Source: Xylona heveae TC161 (taxonomy: Eukaryota > Ascomycota > Xylonomycetes > Xylonales > Xylonaceae). Taken from it: a stretch of DNA of 64,000 bases. The position numbers and the translations under genes are program-made. Shown one piece after another: positions 1 through 12,894 of the stretch. The stretch lies in NCBI RefSeq assembly GCF_001619985.1, contig NW_017264199.1, positions 310,001 through 374,000 on the forward strand, given 5' to 3'. How positions within the stretch are numbered: position 1 is the stretch's first letter; every line of letters starts with the position of its first letter. The notes under the pieces are model-generated. The model saw only the letters and a list, made by a program, of their open reading frames with translations. It had not been told where the DNA came from and searched no databases.

Positions 1-105
1 TTTTAAATGCGTGGTATCTCTTGAGAAATGAAAAAGTTGATTTGAAAAGTAACCCGGAACTCAAAAACCCCCCTAGACCAGCAGACAAGTCCCAACTCAA
101 GACGT

Positions 106-3100
106 TCAAAAAACCACAGATTTGCTTGGGCGATGACCCGTAGTCCGCGGCGTTCCCGGCTGGTGTCGAGGGCTCTTCTCCACGGGCACAGGAGCGCCGC
201 CACGGCTCGGAGTGCTAGGCACCGACCGGGACGAGGTGGGAATAGGCAGTCTCTTTTCAGGAGACGCCTTCGTTGTGGAAGCTGGTGGCTTTGCAGCTGA
301 TCTCTCCTTAGCCAGGACAATATCGGTCCAGCCACGTTTGCCACCACCCTCTTTGCCAACAGCTTCGCTCAGCACCTTCATCCAGTCCTCCTTTTGCTCA
401 GGGTTGTCAGCGTAGAAATCAATGGTCTCTCCATTCGCGAAGCGAATCCGGAAACCCTCTTCGACAAACATGTAGCCTTCTTCTTCTTCAGCAAATGCAG
501 ACTTTCGGCGAGAGCCTCCTTTGCCAGAAGCTTCTTTTTGCAGGAGCGACGACCGGTCATCAATCAGACGAGAGGCTTTCGCCAAGTTAATCGTAGCTCT
601 TGGCTGGCGCGTTGTCTCATGATAAGCAGTGAGTTTAGACCCATCGAGCTTAAAGTAGCGGCGACGCCAGTACTAGTATGCAGCTGTCAGCGAACATCTT
701 CAAATGGAAGATCAAAGGCAAGGAAAAAGACATACCGGACAATCACCACCTTGCTGAGTGAGAACACCTTCCCATGTTCTTGCCGCGCTTGCTCGAGCCT
801 CTTCAAGCTCTCTGATGCATGCACTCATGCTCTTCGGCATGTCCGAGTCCTGCGCATTCTTTGGCTTTGGCAAGTAGAATAGTTGCAATTCAAGCTTTCC
901 AATTCGGTAAGGCGGTCGCTTTGGGGCTCCCCCAACATTGCTGCGCTTACTCTTGACGCTACTGTTGGCGGCGTTTTCGTCAACAGCCCATTCATTGAAG
1001 CAAGGGACCGTGACGGTGTGCGCTTGACCAAAAGCTTGCTTCTCATGGTCGCCGAGGCAGACATAAGATCTCGCAAAGCTGCCATCCTTTCCAACAAGGT
1101 TATGCAAAAGATCCCACGCAGTGATGCGTACTGATCGACGCTTGGCATTTGCTTCCTGTACGCGCTGAGCAGCCAATCGCTGCTCTTCTTCTTGTTGTTT
1201 CTTGTCCAGCTCTTTACGCTTCCTTGGTGAAGCAAATACTCTACTAAAAGTAGACGGTTTGGGACTCTTGGGTATCCTTGAAGGGCTGTCAAAGATTGTT
1301 TGCGGAACTGGTTCGGCCAATTTGGTCTGAAGAGTCAATGTAAATTCGAGCTCATCCAAGACTACCAACTCAAATTCTTGGCCAATGGGCGCATTTTTGC
1401 CCAGCTCCAGCCATGCGGTAGTAACGCAGTGAAGACCATTGTCCAGCGTCAGACAAAACCATGTTCGCTCATCTACGTAAAACAATGATTAGGGAGCTGT
1501 CCAACCAGAGTTAACACCACGGAAAGGGTTCGCTTACTCTTAGGTAACGGCAAGTCCAGATCCTTAACTCCGACAACCTTAATAAACAGTCTACCCCTCT
1601 CGCTACCTTCTTCTGCGGTTTCTTCCTCGACAGGGGTAGTTGTAGTTGCAACATGGCCACTGACGTTGCTCTGGGTTCCTGGCAGAGGCGGCGCTGGGCT
1701 GTTCAACGGAGCCTTTTGTATAGCTGAGGATGTCTGCCTTATGCTCCGCCGACGCGACTTTCCGTTCCAAGGCTCGGTCGTCCATGATTGCGAGCGCTCA
1801 TGGGTTGGTTTTTTCGGACTGCTGCTAGCGGACCGCGTTCCCCTCTCTGGGGCTTCCGGCGCCGAATCTTCCGTTTTGCTGCTTGCGACAATGACTTTGG
1901 TGTTCTGCCGCATCAAATAGCCTCGCTACAATGAAAAAGTCGAGTGTCAGCGAAAAAAATTGATGGTTTTAAGCAGAGAAAAACTAAAGACAATAATAGA
2001 ATGCTGCAAGTTTTACCTTTTGATTCTCAATGACTCTGTCAAACTCCTTATCCAGACCAAATGTCAAACCCTCTGCGAAACCAGCGACAGGAATATCGAG
2101 TTGCATCAGGCTGCGCTTTCGCGCCAATTGTGCTTCAGGTTTCTCAATCTCGCCCAAACTCTTCGCGTTGGTTTGGGCTTTAAGATCACCAACCCGATCC
2201 TCGGACTCGGTTTCGTCCGAACGGTTACCGGCTTGCGCCTCTTCATTAATAGGTGTTTCAACCTTCTCTGGAAGTGCTGGCACAGCTGGAACTTCTTCTG
2301 GCGACGAGGCTCGCGGTGGCGGAGCTCCATAATTGCCACTGACTTGGCGTCTTGTGGCTGCAAGTGTTGCCATATCAGCTGGCGTGGCTGAAGGTCTTGT
2401 CTTGAGCTTGCCGCCAGGCGCTTTAATTGTGGCAATTGGATCAGGAATGCTTAGCCGGTTGCTAGGCGGTGGCGGAGGCGATGCGTCAGAATGCATTGGA
2501 CGATGGATCACTGAATCCGGAGTGCACGGCGTGTCCTCTTGCCCCTCAAATGAAAAGTTTGGTGGCTGTAATTGGTCGGCCGGCGTCATCGGTCTCTCCA
2601 AAATCTCTTGCGGTTGCTCCATTTGCTGCTCTGTTTGCTCGTGGTGATCAAGACGCTGTTGGGTTGAGTCGTCCATATATGACCCAAATCCTATTCTGAA
2701 GTCTTCCGAGTTCATAAAAGAGTCAAAATCAATCAAGCTCTTGTGTTTGTCTTCAGTGCCTTCAGTATGGCGCTCGGCAGACACTCGTCGAGTCGGAGTT
2801 GGGGGCGCCTCGTCCTCGACGGTACTATCAGAAGAGGGCTGCTCAGGTTCAGCCTCAGCTGTCTGCTGAGAATACTGGCTTGCATCATCTTCATATTCTT
2901 CTGTAAGGTCACGATCGCTGATATCGTGGTGAATGACTGAGCCGCTATCATCATTGTCATCTTCAAAGGCTGACTCTGAGCGGTTTCTATAGTTTTCTGG
3001 AATCGAGTACCTAATCAGGTCATTCTGCTCTTCGTCATTGCCGTGCTGGGAGTGATGATGTTCCTCATTTCCGTCAAAGACGATAGATTCTTCCAGTGAA

Positions 3101-4827
3101 GGAATTGGTACATCGGGATCAAGGTCGCGCAGATTTCTATCTGGGCTTGAACTCGGTGCCGGGGAAGAAAAATCATAACTGTAATGTTGCGAGTTGTCCT
3201 TGACCTTTTGCAAAATGGATTCCCGAGAGATGTGCGGCAGTTGGTAGTCTTCTTCCTCTGGTAAATTAGAACCATTTTCTGGCTCCTCCTCCTCCTCCTC
3301 CTCCTCCTCCTCCTTCTTCTTCTTTTGAGGCTCGTCAGCATTCTGCTTCCTGTCGCCGTCATCATGAAGCATCATGAGTTGCAGCCGCTCGGACAGAGGC
3401 ATGGCGTTTCCTTGCAGACTGTGAATCTCCGCCTTTGTCGCTGACGCTGGCCGTGGAGGAGATGGAGTGCGACGCTGGAAGCTTCTCATACGTTCTGCTG
3501 CTGCGGATAGACTGCTTGTGGATGCCGATCGCTCCCGCGCAAAAGGGGCCAAGCCAGGTGGTGGAAGCGGTGGAAGAGGACGTCGATCGCCATTGGAACC
3601 TTCCGAGTCGGATCGAGTTGGAGTTGGTCGCTCGTGAATCGTTTCTATGTGCGCTGGACTGGCAGATTCGTCGAAAGGGTCTTCTAAATGTGGGTCATAT
3701 CGTGCATGTGCCGCTTGAGGAGACATGTGCGGCCAGTCGTCCGGCTCCACCACGGGAGTTTTGTCAGTGTCTTCGAGGGAGGCATCGAAGCTGTCATCCA
3801 TGTCTTCGGCCGACTCCTCCTCATAGCTGTCTTCTCCCTCCTCCTCGTCATCTTCTTCATCTTCAACGGAATCATAGCTTCCTTCGCGGGAGCTGGAAGC
3901 TACGGAGAGATCTGGTGTGGTCATCTCGTACTCGTTGATTTGCGGAGGGGCGGCATCAAAAGTGACACTCTTCGCATAGCCACGCTGGATGCGGCTGACT
4001 GGGTGCTTTCGCTCGTCTTCGGACGCGGCATCGTCGGACCAATTGCCCCTCTCCGGATCAAAGGTCCTCAATGCCGCACCGAATCTGCCATTTGAAGAAA
4101 GCGCTGATTTAGTCGGCGAGGTCTGGTTTCTGCTGGGCGAAAGAGGTTCTAGAGGTTTGAGGTCTTGCCGTGCATGGTTTGACAGGGGAGGCTTGCTATT
4201 GTCTAATTTGACATTTTCACTGCATCATGTGTCAGCCAGTTGTTTTGTTGTCAAATACTGAAGATTTGTTGAACGTACTCCTGCTTTGCTTCGCGCGCAA
4301 ACATACTACTATTCTTAACTCTCGAGGCTCGCTTGAGGTTTTCAATGGAAGTGCGTCTCATCGGAGACGGCGAATGTTCCTTTCCGGTCGTTGACTTCTC
4401 AAAGCTGAGCCGATTTTGCGCTGTTGAGCTGGCATGTCCTTGCCAAAAGGCTCGTGGGGAGGCCGTTGTGTTGGGAGAAGAATCAAATGGCGATGAATCT
4501 CCGTTGGCTGTACCCTTCTGAATATACGGAAGAATTCTCGTCATTAGAAACCCGATGGATGAAATCTGCCCAAGTTGCGGAGTGTTTGATTCATACCTTG
4601 TTTGTTTGTTTGAAGTTTCCTGAGTTTCTGCGGCCCTCTACCGGGCTTAATTCTGACAAAGGCTGCGGGTTGCCAGAGCCATTCATTTTGCTCTTCGGTG
4701 ACAAAGGCGTCGTCTTGTTGATGCGCAGCGGTTGCACCTGATCAACACATCGCCCGTCAATATAGACTGAACAATCGCCAACGTGGAGAGACAATCAGAT
4801 GTTGCTTCTTACCGTCTGAGCCGACAT
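106..4827 (-). CDS. bud4: Bud4/anillin-like bud-site and septum protein with C-terminal PH domain
   Basis: Predicted 1,429-residue cortical scaffold. In yeasts and Aspergillus, Bud4 marks bud or septum sites and works with septins and Axl2/Bud3. Seven exons join in frame: 4813-4827, 4597-4737, 4279-4517, 2017-4219, 1538-1925, 736-1472 and 106-672. The first exon holds only five codons (MSAQT). The N-terminal two thirds is disordered, Ser/Pro-rich and acidic, with an 11-Glu run coded near 3286-3315. The C-terminal third holds an anillin-like region (RTWFCLTLDNG, then the ITAWDLL stretch), followed by a PH domain opening with YWRRRYFKLDGSKLTAYHE and ending near EDWMKVLSEA. Start choice: the ATG at 4827 is the only one that splices cleanly into the downstream frame. 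It is divergent from mrh4 across 930 bp. Family assignment rests on the anillin-homology plus PH arrangement. Confidence 0.85.
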
Positions 4828-5757
4828 GGTTCCCTTTCGCTTCTCCCACTTTCTGCTCAGGCAGAGCGTTCCAGAATGTTACCACGCCAAGTTGAGCAGA
4901 AGAATGTTGATTGGAATGCGCGTGGCGAAAAGACTACCTTTTGTTTATGGAGGGGGCAAAACGAAGGTAAGGGATAAAGTTGGACGTAACGAAAGGATGA
5001 GACGACTTTGCAGAAGCGAAGGTGCCAATTCAAAGGACAAACGACCACCACTGTCTTCACGAACTCCTCGGGCGTTGATCAATCAATGGGAAGAGGAGGT
5101 TGAGATGGGGTTTTTGTGATGATCAGCTTGTGTAGGACGATGATGGTTCGTCGCCTATCCGTGGAGACATGTATAGCTTTGGGTGGTTCCTGCCTAATCT
5201 GGACAACAGAGGGTCCAAGTGCAGCGAGTAAACAAGGACTCTCAGCGCAGGTACGCTGGAAACTGTCTCTTTACCGTTCCCCCTCTCTTGTCTCCCATGG
5301 CAACCATCTACAGATACCCCAGAAAGGACTAGCTGATTCTTGTTTCAGCTGGTTCAGCTTATTCGGGTGTCGATTACGCTGCCTGATTGGGCGACTCCCG
5401 CATCTGGGCGATCAGGATTCCAGGGAAACAAGCGGAAATCTTGGTCTTAGTGCCGATTAGTCACAGATACCCCGGTTTTGTCGGTTTCTATTTGCGATTT
5501 GCCGTACCTGCTTCATACGTCTGCCGTACTCTCCAACTGGTCCTAATGTTCCACCGTAGGCTTTAGCCACAATTGGCCCGAGCTTCTTCTTCTTCTCTCT
5601 GGGCAAATTTTTGACAGTCCTCTCCTTTAACTATATCTTTCTTAAATCAGCCCATCTTCCCTTTCTTCAATTGGATTCAATTCCTGTGTTTCAACGCTTC
5701 CTCTCCTCATCCTTCTCTTCAACTCCGCTCGATCGGGGACGTAAAACATTGAAAAAC
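4828..5757. other. Divergent intergenic region between bud4 and mrh4
   Basis: Holds the 5' ends of two divergently transcribed genes. The mrh4-proximal 200 bp is pyrimidine-rich on the + strand (TTCTTC runs near 5586), as is common near fungal transcription starts. No conserved ORF or RNA gene is visible. Confidence 0.6.
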
Positions 5758-7620
5758 ATGCTCTCCCCTTCAGAGACGGTATGCCTGCTCTGCCGTCATC
5801 GAGCGGCTTTGCGCGCTCCTCGGGCATGGCTCCTTCCAGCCTGGCAGCAACCATCGCGATCAATGGCGCAGCTGAAAAAGCGCAACCCGTCACGCATGAC
5901 GCTTTCGTCGAGGGTGGCTCAGCCTCCACCAAGAATCTCCAGTTCCAATAGACTTCCAAAACGGTCATCGAAAGGTCCATTTGGCGGTATGAACATCACC
6001 GAAGCCAATATTCGTGGCGTGCCGGCTGTGAAATCAAGAGCAGAGACGAAGAGATCAAGCGGAAAGCAGAGCACAAAGGACTCGAAGAAGGGTGATAAGG
6101 ATAAAAGAGAGGGATATCACGCGCTGAAGATGCAGCGCGCTCTCAGTTCGGTACCTTACGGTCATCGCTCGTCGGTCAAGAATACGATCAGCGAGATCGA
6201 GTCTTTTGAACAGTTTGCGTTTTTGCCATCGATCCAACAAGCCATTACAGAGAAGGCTCTTCCTGGATTGACTGATATTCAACCGACACCAATCCAAAGG
6301 GTAGCTATTCCAAAGCTTCTAGGGCAGGATGGGAAACGAAAGAAGCGCAGCAGTGCTGTAAATGGGAAACCGGAGATGGAACAGTTTCTGCTCGCGGGAG
6401 AAACTGGCTCTGGCAAGACCTTGGCTTATCTATTGCCAACCATAGATGCTATCAAACGTCAGGAAGCAGCTGATGCCGAAATCGCTGCCGAAGAGGAAGC
6501 CGCCAAGGAAGAACGTAAAAAGGCGAATCCCTACGAGGTAGAGGCGCCTCCGCTCTCAAATGAACCTCATCCGACGACTGGGCGCCCTCGGGCAATTATC
6601 CTTGTGCCTACCGCTGAACTTGTGTCTCAAGTCGGCAGTTTGACCAAGTCATTGTCCCACGTTGCCAAGTTTCGGTCAGCCCTCATCTCTTCAGCCTACA
6701 GTGGAAGAATTGTGCGAAACCGACTCTTCTCCCCGGCCGGCATCGACGTACTCGTCTCGACTCCTCACTTGTTGGCTAGCATTACGGAAAGTGATCCCAA
6801 TGTCCTTAGCCGCGTCACTCACATTGTCGTCGACGAGGCCGACTCTATGCTCGATCGTTCCTTCTCGCCGTTAACATCTGCCATTATCGATCGTGCATCG
6901 CCATCTCTGCGCCAGCTCATCCTTTGCTCGGCTACCATCCCGCGCAGCTTGGATACATTCGTGCGGCAGCGCTTCCCAGATGCCACTCGTCTGGTGACGC
7001 CGAATCTTCACGCTATTCCTCGTCGCGTGCAATTGGGCGTTGTGGACATTGAAAAGGATCCCTACCGCGGCAATCGAAATCTTGCCTGTGCCGACACCAT
7101 TTGGACCATTGGCCGCACAGCAGCCGAAGTTGACGAGCGTAGCAAAGGCCAGACGGAGACGAAGCACATCATCGTCTTTGTCAACGAACGAGAGAAGGCG
7201 CAAGAAGTTGCAGACTTTCTCTCGTCTAAAGGTATTGATGCCATTGCTGTGAGTAGAGATACTCCTGAACAGAGGCAGTCTGAGATACTTTCGGCCTTTA
7301 CATCGTCGTCTGCATCCGACGCCACATCCAGCGCTCCCTCTGCTCCGGCAGTCAGTCGCGGATCGGCGCGGCGGACTCTACCTAACACCAAGGTTCTTGT
7401 CATGACCGACCTCGGATCTCGCGGCATTGATACTCTGGCGGTTCGCCACGTTGTTTTGTACGATGTACCGCATACGTCCATTGATTTTATCCATCGTCTT
7501 GGTCGCACGGGCCGCATGGGCCGCCGTGGCAGAGGTATTGTGCTTGTGGGACGGGGCGACCGCAAAGATGTTGTCAAGGAGGTCCGCGAGGGAATGTACA
7601 AGGGACAAGCCCTTATTTAG
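5758..7620 (+). CDS. mrh4: Mitochondrial DEAD-box RNA helicase Mrh4
   Basis: Intronless, 620 residues. Mrh4 is a mitochondrial ATP-dependent RNA helicase needed for large mitoribosomal subunit assembly in yeast. The N-terminus is Arg-rich with no acidic residues for long stretches after the first few codons, as expected of a mitochondrial presequence. Helicase motifs appear in order: motif I GETGSGKT (Lys near 220), Ia PTAELVSQ, Ib STPHLL, II DEAD (359-362), III SAT, V TDLGSRGID and VI HRLGRTGRMGRRG. An insertion rich in Glu/Ala/Lys follows motif I. The ATG at 5758 is taken as start because it opens the presequence; the reading frame extends upstream only through near-cognate codons. Confidence 0.9.
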   Translation: MLSPSETVCLLCRHRAALRAPRAWLLPAWQQPSRSMAQLKKRNPSRMTLSSRVAQPPPRISSSNRLPKRSSKGPFGGMNITEANIRGVPAVKSRAETKRSSGKQSTKDSKKGDKDKREGYHALKMQRALSSVPYGHRSSVKNTISEIESFEQFAFLPSIQQAITEKALPGLTDIQPTPIQRVAIPKLLGQDGKRKKRSSAVNGKPEMEQFLLAGETGSGKTLAYLLPTIDAIKRQEAADAEIAAEEEAAKEERKKANPYEVEAPPLSNEPHPTTGRPRAIILVPTAELVSQVGSLTKSLSHVAKFRSALISSAYSGRIVRNRLFSPAGIDVLVSTPHLLASITESDPNVLSRVTHIVVDEADSMLDRSFSPLTSAIIDRASPSLRQLILCSATIPRSLDTFVRQRFPDATRLVTPNLHAIPRRVQLGVVDIEKDPYRGNRNLACADTIWTIGRTAAEVDERSKGQTETKHIIVFVNEREKAQEVADFLSSKGIDAIAVSRDTPEQRQSEILSAFTSSSASDATSSAPSAPAVSRGSARRTLPNTKVLVMTDLGSRGIDTLAVRHVVLYDVPHTSIDFIHRLGRTGRMGRRGRGIVLVGRGDRKDVVKEVREGMYKGQALI

Positions 7621-8429
7621 TAATCATCGTCATCGTTATGGTATCGATACATCTAGATTGTGTCGATTGTGTTATACTCCTCTCACGGTAGGGATGCGGG
7701 ATCCCGTATGGCGTTGAAAATTTTCAAGACTAAGAGTTCACATTATCAATATACCACTCTGTTCATTGCTTTATCACGCTTTTGATGTACTAACGTCCAT
7801 TATTTGGCTGAACATTAGCTTCTTTGAACCCGACTTCTTCTGGGTCATTGTTCCTTGTGATTCAAGTTTGAAAACTTGTCACTGTTCTCACTCTATCCGA
7901 ACCAAGGTGGCCTTTTCGGAATATACTTGCAAATATCTTGTCCGGCTTGCAGCTGTGCTCACTCACATAGCCTGTTGCGGTCTGGCGTTTACACGATTCT
8001 TCTATATCATACCCGCCGACAAAGGCACATGGACGCAAAACTATACCTCATGACAAATCCACACCAGGTCCTGTGTTACTGAAGCGGGAAGATGAATACA
8101 TTGGCTTCTCGCGTCTTCAGCGCTTGGCTCTTTGTATAGTCAAGTTGCTTAATATGAAGAAGCTACATGTCGGTTTAGCTACAACGAAACAGAAATATTC
8201 ACGTCTAAGTTTTTGGTATCTCATCCTTCTGAGTCGTAGAGCATTGAATGAGTTAAGGCGTATAGACCGGAGATGAAACAAGCTGGCGTCATTCCTTTTT
8301 CATACCAGTGTAATACAATGTAAAAACACACTACAGTTTAAAATACTCATGCCATATTTAAACCGCCAATCCCATAGATGCTTTAAATTTATCAGTTTAA
8401 CATTTCTTATCATCTAGGAATCTATAGAT
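7621..8429. other. Convergent intergenic region, no gene seen
   Basis: Lies between the ends of mrh4 (+) and the GFA gene (-). It is AT-rich and probably contains both 3' UTRs. Short open frames here have no recognisable domain or codon pattern. Confidence 0.5.
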
Positions 8430-8978
8430 CTAAAATCCGTCGTCAGGCTCTTCGTCCCACCTTTGCACGTCTTGCACATTCTTCTTTGCGATGACTTCTT
8501 CTGCATCCTTCACGGATTCGGACCCACTAGATATGCCCCGCACCAACGATGCTGCAGGCAATACTTCGACCACTGCGCGTTTACACCATAGTTGTTTCTG
8601 AGGCACGCTTGACCAGTCTAACGCACCTTCGTCAAGGCATCCGCCTTTGACACTCACTGTTGAGTCAGGGAGTTCTTCTTCGTCCTTGCCTTCATCTCCA
8701 TTTGCCTTCACTGTCACACTAAAGTGTAAGACCCGCACCCCGCAAAGCCGGCAGAAATAACACTTGAGTCTTTTTCCCGGCGTGCTTGTTTCCCGAACAT
8801 AGCAACCCAGCTGAGGCCGCAAGTGCGCAGGTAATTCAAAGTATGGAAAAATAGCAGACACGCCGAATGCAGAAGATGATTGTTTGCGACATTCGCGGCA
8901 ATGGCAGATGTAAATTGCCAGTGGCTTCGACGTAGGTGTTCGAAATGATATGGTTGCGCATTGACATGACGCGTCCAT
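8430..8978 (-). CDS. GFA/CENP-V-fold zinc protein (glutathione-dependent formaldehyde-activating-like)
   Basis: Intronless, 182 residues. It carries the zinc-ligand pattern of the GFA (DUF636/CENP-V) fold: CQC at residues 5-7, CHCRECRK around 26-33, and CYFCRLCG around 73-80. The family includes bacterial Gfa, proposed to bind S-hydroxymethyl-glutathione, but most fungal members have no known substrate. The C-terminal 60 residues after the core are acidic and low in complexity. The ATG at 8978 lies six codons before the first zinc motif, the usual spacing. Fold assignment is firm; enzymatic role is not. Confidence 0.82.
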   Translation of the reverse strand: MDASCQCATISFRTPTSKPLAIYICHCRECRKQSSSAFGVSAIFPYFELPAHLRPQLGCYVRETSTPGKRLKCYFCRLCGVRVLHFSVTVKANGDEGKDEEELPDSTVSVKGGCLDEGALDWSSVPQKQLWCKRAVVEVLPAASLVRGISSGSESVKDAEEVIAKKNVQDVQRWDEEPDDGF

Positions 8979-10436
8979 GTCGATTACAACGCTCGTTGGT
9001 TCGAGAGCAGGGGGTGCGATTATCTGAGGCCGGTAATGCTGGGTCTACCTGATATGCAGTTCTGGAGGAGCGTAACGCCGTAGAGTACGGGAGGTAGGCT
9101 TGCGATGAAGTTTGCGCACTAATTGAGATATCTAATTCGAAGAATTTGTGCTTTTACAGAAAGATGAGTCAACATTTCAAACTACGATATGGTTTGGCTC
9201 GTGATGTAGGAGTATGTTATCAACGAGCGGGGTCAGCTTTGGAAGCTTATCGCGACGTCGTTTGGTATGATAGGAACAAGATATTCCAATGTCAAACGTG
9301 AACAAATTATTAATTTAAGTGCTGATCTAGCTCGATAATCATTGCCTTCATTTTGTTTGAGTCTTTTGGAAATCTTTTCCTAGTTTATACCAATTTGTAT
9401 TTTTTTTTAAATGGTTTGTTGCCTTGTTTCCTTTTTTACGTCGAGACTAGCAAAACACTACACTATCCTTCTGGTATTGATCGCGACTTTAGACTCTTTG
9501 CCTCAATGTGTTCAACATCGGAATTTTACAGCGCCATCGATTGATTCTGATCCTTGGAAAGAAATATAAAACTACCGTGGACGACGACAATCCATACGGA
9601 CTATCACTCACGTGGTGGTCAGACACCTTGCCCTTAGAACATGCGAATTCTCCGCAGCTGGATATCGAATTGGCATCAGACAGCACACGTGCCGCATGAC
9701 TTCATGTAGGTGAAATTCAAGGCGGGCGAGTTTTGAATCTCATTGACCGACTAGAACGCTAGAGCTGAGCCTCCTCCTTTGGCCTGCAATTTCTCGAAAA
9801 AAATCCCCTGTCAAATCGACGAACATTTGCCCGGACACAATATCCATGACATCAGAAGCGATAACGCCAAGCGCTGTGCCGCCTCCGCATTTGACCATCT
9901 CTCATTGATGCGGAACACGACATGGTAGCGCGATTGCGGGGGAAACTATAACTTGCAGCCAATCCATATGCATACTTTCAACCAAGGGCAACCCGACCAT
10001 AGGGCTCATCTCACCCTCGCCCGCCTACCTCTAGGTCCCGACTTGTCGCTAGCTCTGACACCTTGGCTGAAATGCTTGTAATGTGTCTGCCAAGACTCCA
10101 TGAAAGTGAGGACGAACGGCGCGACTAGTCACTCAGATGCTCACCTGTGCTCACCTCTGCAAATGCTGACGTTTCTGGTCCGGCATTATCTTAGGCCCGT
10201 AATAAAGCACCCCGCGCCAAGTTGGTAATCATGGCTTCCTGGGCCTGCAGATCTGCGCATGGGGAGCCAGTCGGAGCTGTGCGGCCAGAAAAGATCCGCA
10301 AGGAATAAGAAGGCAGACCTCAGTCCGTTGGCAAGGACTAAATTCTAGTTTCTCACCCACTTCTAGTTTTCAAATTAATCTTTGCCGGCTGCACTTGATC
10401 TTGGTATGATCGTGAGGTGCGTTCCAATTTTACAAC
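8979..10436. other. Divergent intergenic region, about 1.5 kb
   Basis: Separates the GFA gene (-) from the DHA1 transporter (+). I see no convincing coding frame, RNA gene or repeat. It presumably holds both promoters. Confidence 0.5.
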
Positions 10437-12310
10437 ATGGCAACAGGTGTACCAGAAGCCGAACGCGACCTGGTCGAGACTGGCGAAGGCCGTGCACAGG
10501 GCGAAGAAAAGAAGAAGGGAGAGCGAGAAGATGGCCGAGTTGAATTAGAGGATCACGATGCGTGGGACAAGCTAGGATATAGTTTTCCAACATGGCGGAA
10601 ATGGCAGATTCTCAGTGTGGTCTTTTGCATTCAGATATCGATGAATCTGAACGCTAGCATGTATGCCAATGGCGTACAGAAAATCGCAAAGCAGCACAAA
10701 GTCAGCGCGCAAGTTGCACGCATTCCGCAGATGTTGTTCTTGGTTGCCTATGCCTTTGGATGCGAACTCTGGGCCCCATGGAGCGAGGAGTATGGTCGTT
10801 GGCCCATTCAACAATCGAGTCTCTTCCTGGTAAACATTTGGCAGATTCCATGCGCTCTGGCACCCAACTTTGGAACCTATTGCATTTGCCGGTTCCTCGG
10901 CGGCCTCTCAACGGCAGGTGGCTCGGTCACGCTAGGAGTGCTGGCCGACATGTGGGAACCTGACGAGCAAGAATATGCCGTCGCATTTCTGGTGCTTTCG
11001 TCTGTGGGCGGCTCTGTTGTTGGAGCTGTGGTGGGCGGTTTCGTTGAGGCATACAAATCCCTGCCGTGGATCTTTTGGATGCAACTCATTATCGGTGGCG
11101 GCGTCCAGGCCATTCACTTTTTTGCTAACCCTGAAACAAGAGCAACTATTCTCCTTGATCGTGAAGCAAAGCGCAGGCGCAAGGCCGGCGAGACGCACAT
11201 CTATGGACCTAATGAGATTGACGGACGGGGGATGACGTTCAAACAAGTCTGGGTTATCTGGTCTCGACCGTTTTACATGTTTGTTACTGAGCCGATTGTC
11301 TTGTGGCTGTCCCTCCTCAGCGGCTTCAGTGATGCTCTCATTTTTACCTTTCTTCAGAGCTTCCAGCTCGTCTATAAACAGTGGGGTTTCAAAACAGTTG
11401 GGATCACCCTAGCTTTTATCCCGTACGTTTCTATCCCAGCAAAGCCTCTCCAAACTTATCGTCGTTCTGACCGAAATGTATAGGCTGCTCGTTGGATATC
11501 TGCTATCCTACCTATCATACTTGCCTTCTATACATCATTTCAGAAAGATTCGACGCCGCGATCCAGATGCACTCCTTCCAGAAGTCCGTCTGTGGTGGCT
11601 ATTGTTTTGTAAGTCTACCTTGATTGTTTTATCATTTTGCGCGGCGAGTCATTTTGTGGAATGGATGAAGGATGACTGACACGAGCCAGTGGCACCGCTG
11701 GAGACTATTGGCTTGTTTGGTTTTGCGTGGACCAGTTTGGGACCAACACACGGTATACCCTGGATTGCTCCGATGATCTTCTCTACTCTAGTGGGTATAG
11801 CAAATGTATGTTTTGTCGCAACGATTTTATTTTGATAAGAGAATAGTCCAACTGACGTTGGACAGTACGCCATATACCAATCGTCTATTGACTACATGAC
11901 GGCTGCCTACGGTCCATATGCTGCATCCGCCACCGGCGGCAACGACCTGGCACGAGACTTTCTCGCCGGCATTGCAGCCCTGTATTCTACTCCCAGTAAG
12001 TCTGAACAGCGGCTAATCTAGGCAGTCGAGTCTTTTATATTGTATATGATCTTTATGCTAACGAATGACAGTGTACACTAATATTCCTCACAAACCGTTG
12101 GAATGGGCGTCTACAATTCTTGCATGCATTGCGATAATTGTGACCATTCCGATCTATATCTTCTACAAGAAAGGACCCCAGATTCGCGAAAGGTCCAAGT
12201 TTGCCCAATCGATTGGCGCAAAGAGAATGGAAACGAAGAGGAGACGCAAGTCATCAGTCGGAACTGGTGCGGCGGAGAAGTCAGAGGCGGAACATTTCGA
12301 AAATGTGTAA
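10437..12310 (+). CDS. MFS transporter, DHA1 (polyamine/drug:H+ antiporter-like)
   Basis: Predicted 531 residues with about 12 membrane segments. Exons 10437-11422, 11484-11608, 11690-11805, 11866-11995 and 12072-12310 keep frame. A charged cytoplasmic N-terminus (about 50 residues) is followed by TM1. The loop after TM2 carries APWSEEYGRWP, the DHA1 form of MFS motif A, and the later YGPYAASATGGNDLARD segment is characteristic of the fungal DHA1/Tpo-like group. The C-terminus is Lys/Arg-rich. Known DHA1 members export polyamines, azoles or organic acids; the substrate cannot be read from sequence. No cluster partner lies next to it. Confidence 0.83.
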
Positions 12311-12797
12311 ATGCCATGCGGCGTGGTCCTGTGTGCTGCAGACACTTGGCTTTTCGGACACGTCACCCTTGATACGACAGCTCAAGAAGGATGAAAGTGA
12401 ATATCTGAAAAACATTTTATGATAGTATACGAATAGTCTTTATTGCGATTTTCCCCTCGGGAATGGGAACAGGGTCGGGAACACAAGGCGGATCCTGTCG
12501 GCGTAAAGGTGGCCATGTCTTTACGGAAATTGTATTTGCGCATACTGTATAGTATTTAATGAATAATCCTAGTCACTTGCACAAATTATCGCAGCTTTTG
12601 CGCCATACAGTACTAACATTCAGCTTTGTTCAGCCTCAGGCTGCTTTGACTCTGGACTTTTGGTCGCGAGAAGTGTCGGGATCGGGCGGGTGCGGGATGA
12701 CGGCACAGGCACTCGGGAAATTCCGCCAAAATTGAAGGAGCAAAAAAGGCTGATTTTGACTCCCAATTTCCTTCCATTTATTCCTCTCTTTCGCTCA

Positions 12798-12809
12798 TCT
12801 CCGCGGAGA
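12798..12809. promoter_or_regulatory. Palindromic NirA-like site (distal)
   Basis: The 12-mer TCTCCGCGGAGA is a perfect palindrome, so it contains CTCCGCGG on both strands. This fits CTCCGHGG, the published Aspergillus NirA nitrate-regulator consensus. It lies about 780 bp before the flavohaemoglobin start. Binding is inferred only. Confidence 0.45.
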
Positions 12810-12894
12810 GAATATTCGTCTTGGTGAAGCCTGTCACTTTGAACAATACTGACTTTTTCCAACTTTTATATCGCATTCCAGCACATATGCAGGC

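Noticed and set aside
3435-4095. Open frames on the + strand opposite bud4
   Set aside because: Antisense shadows of the disordered acidic part of bud4.
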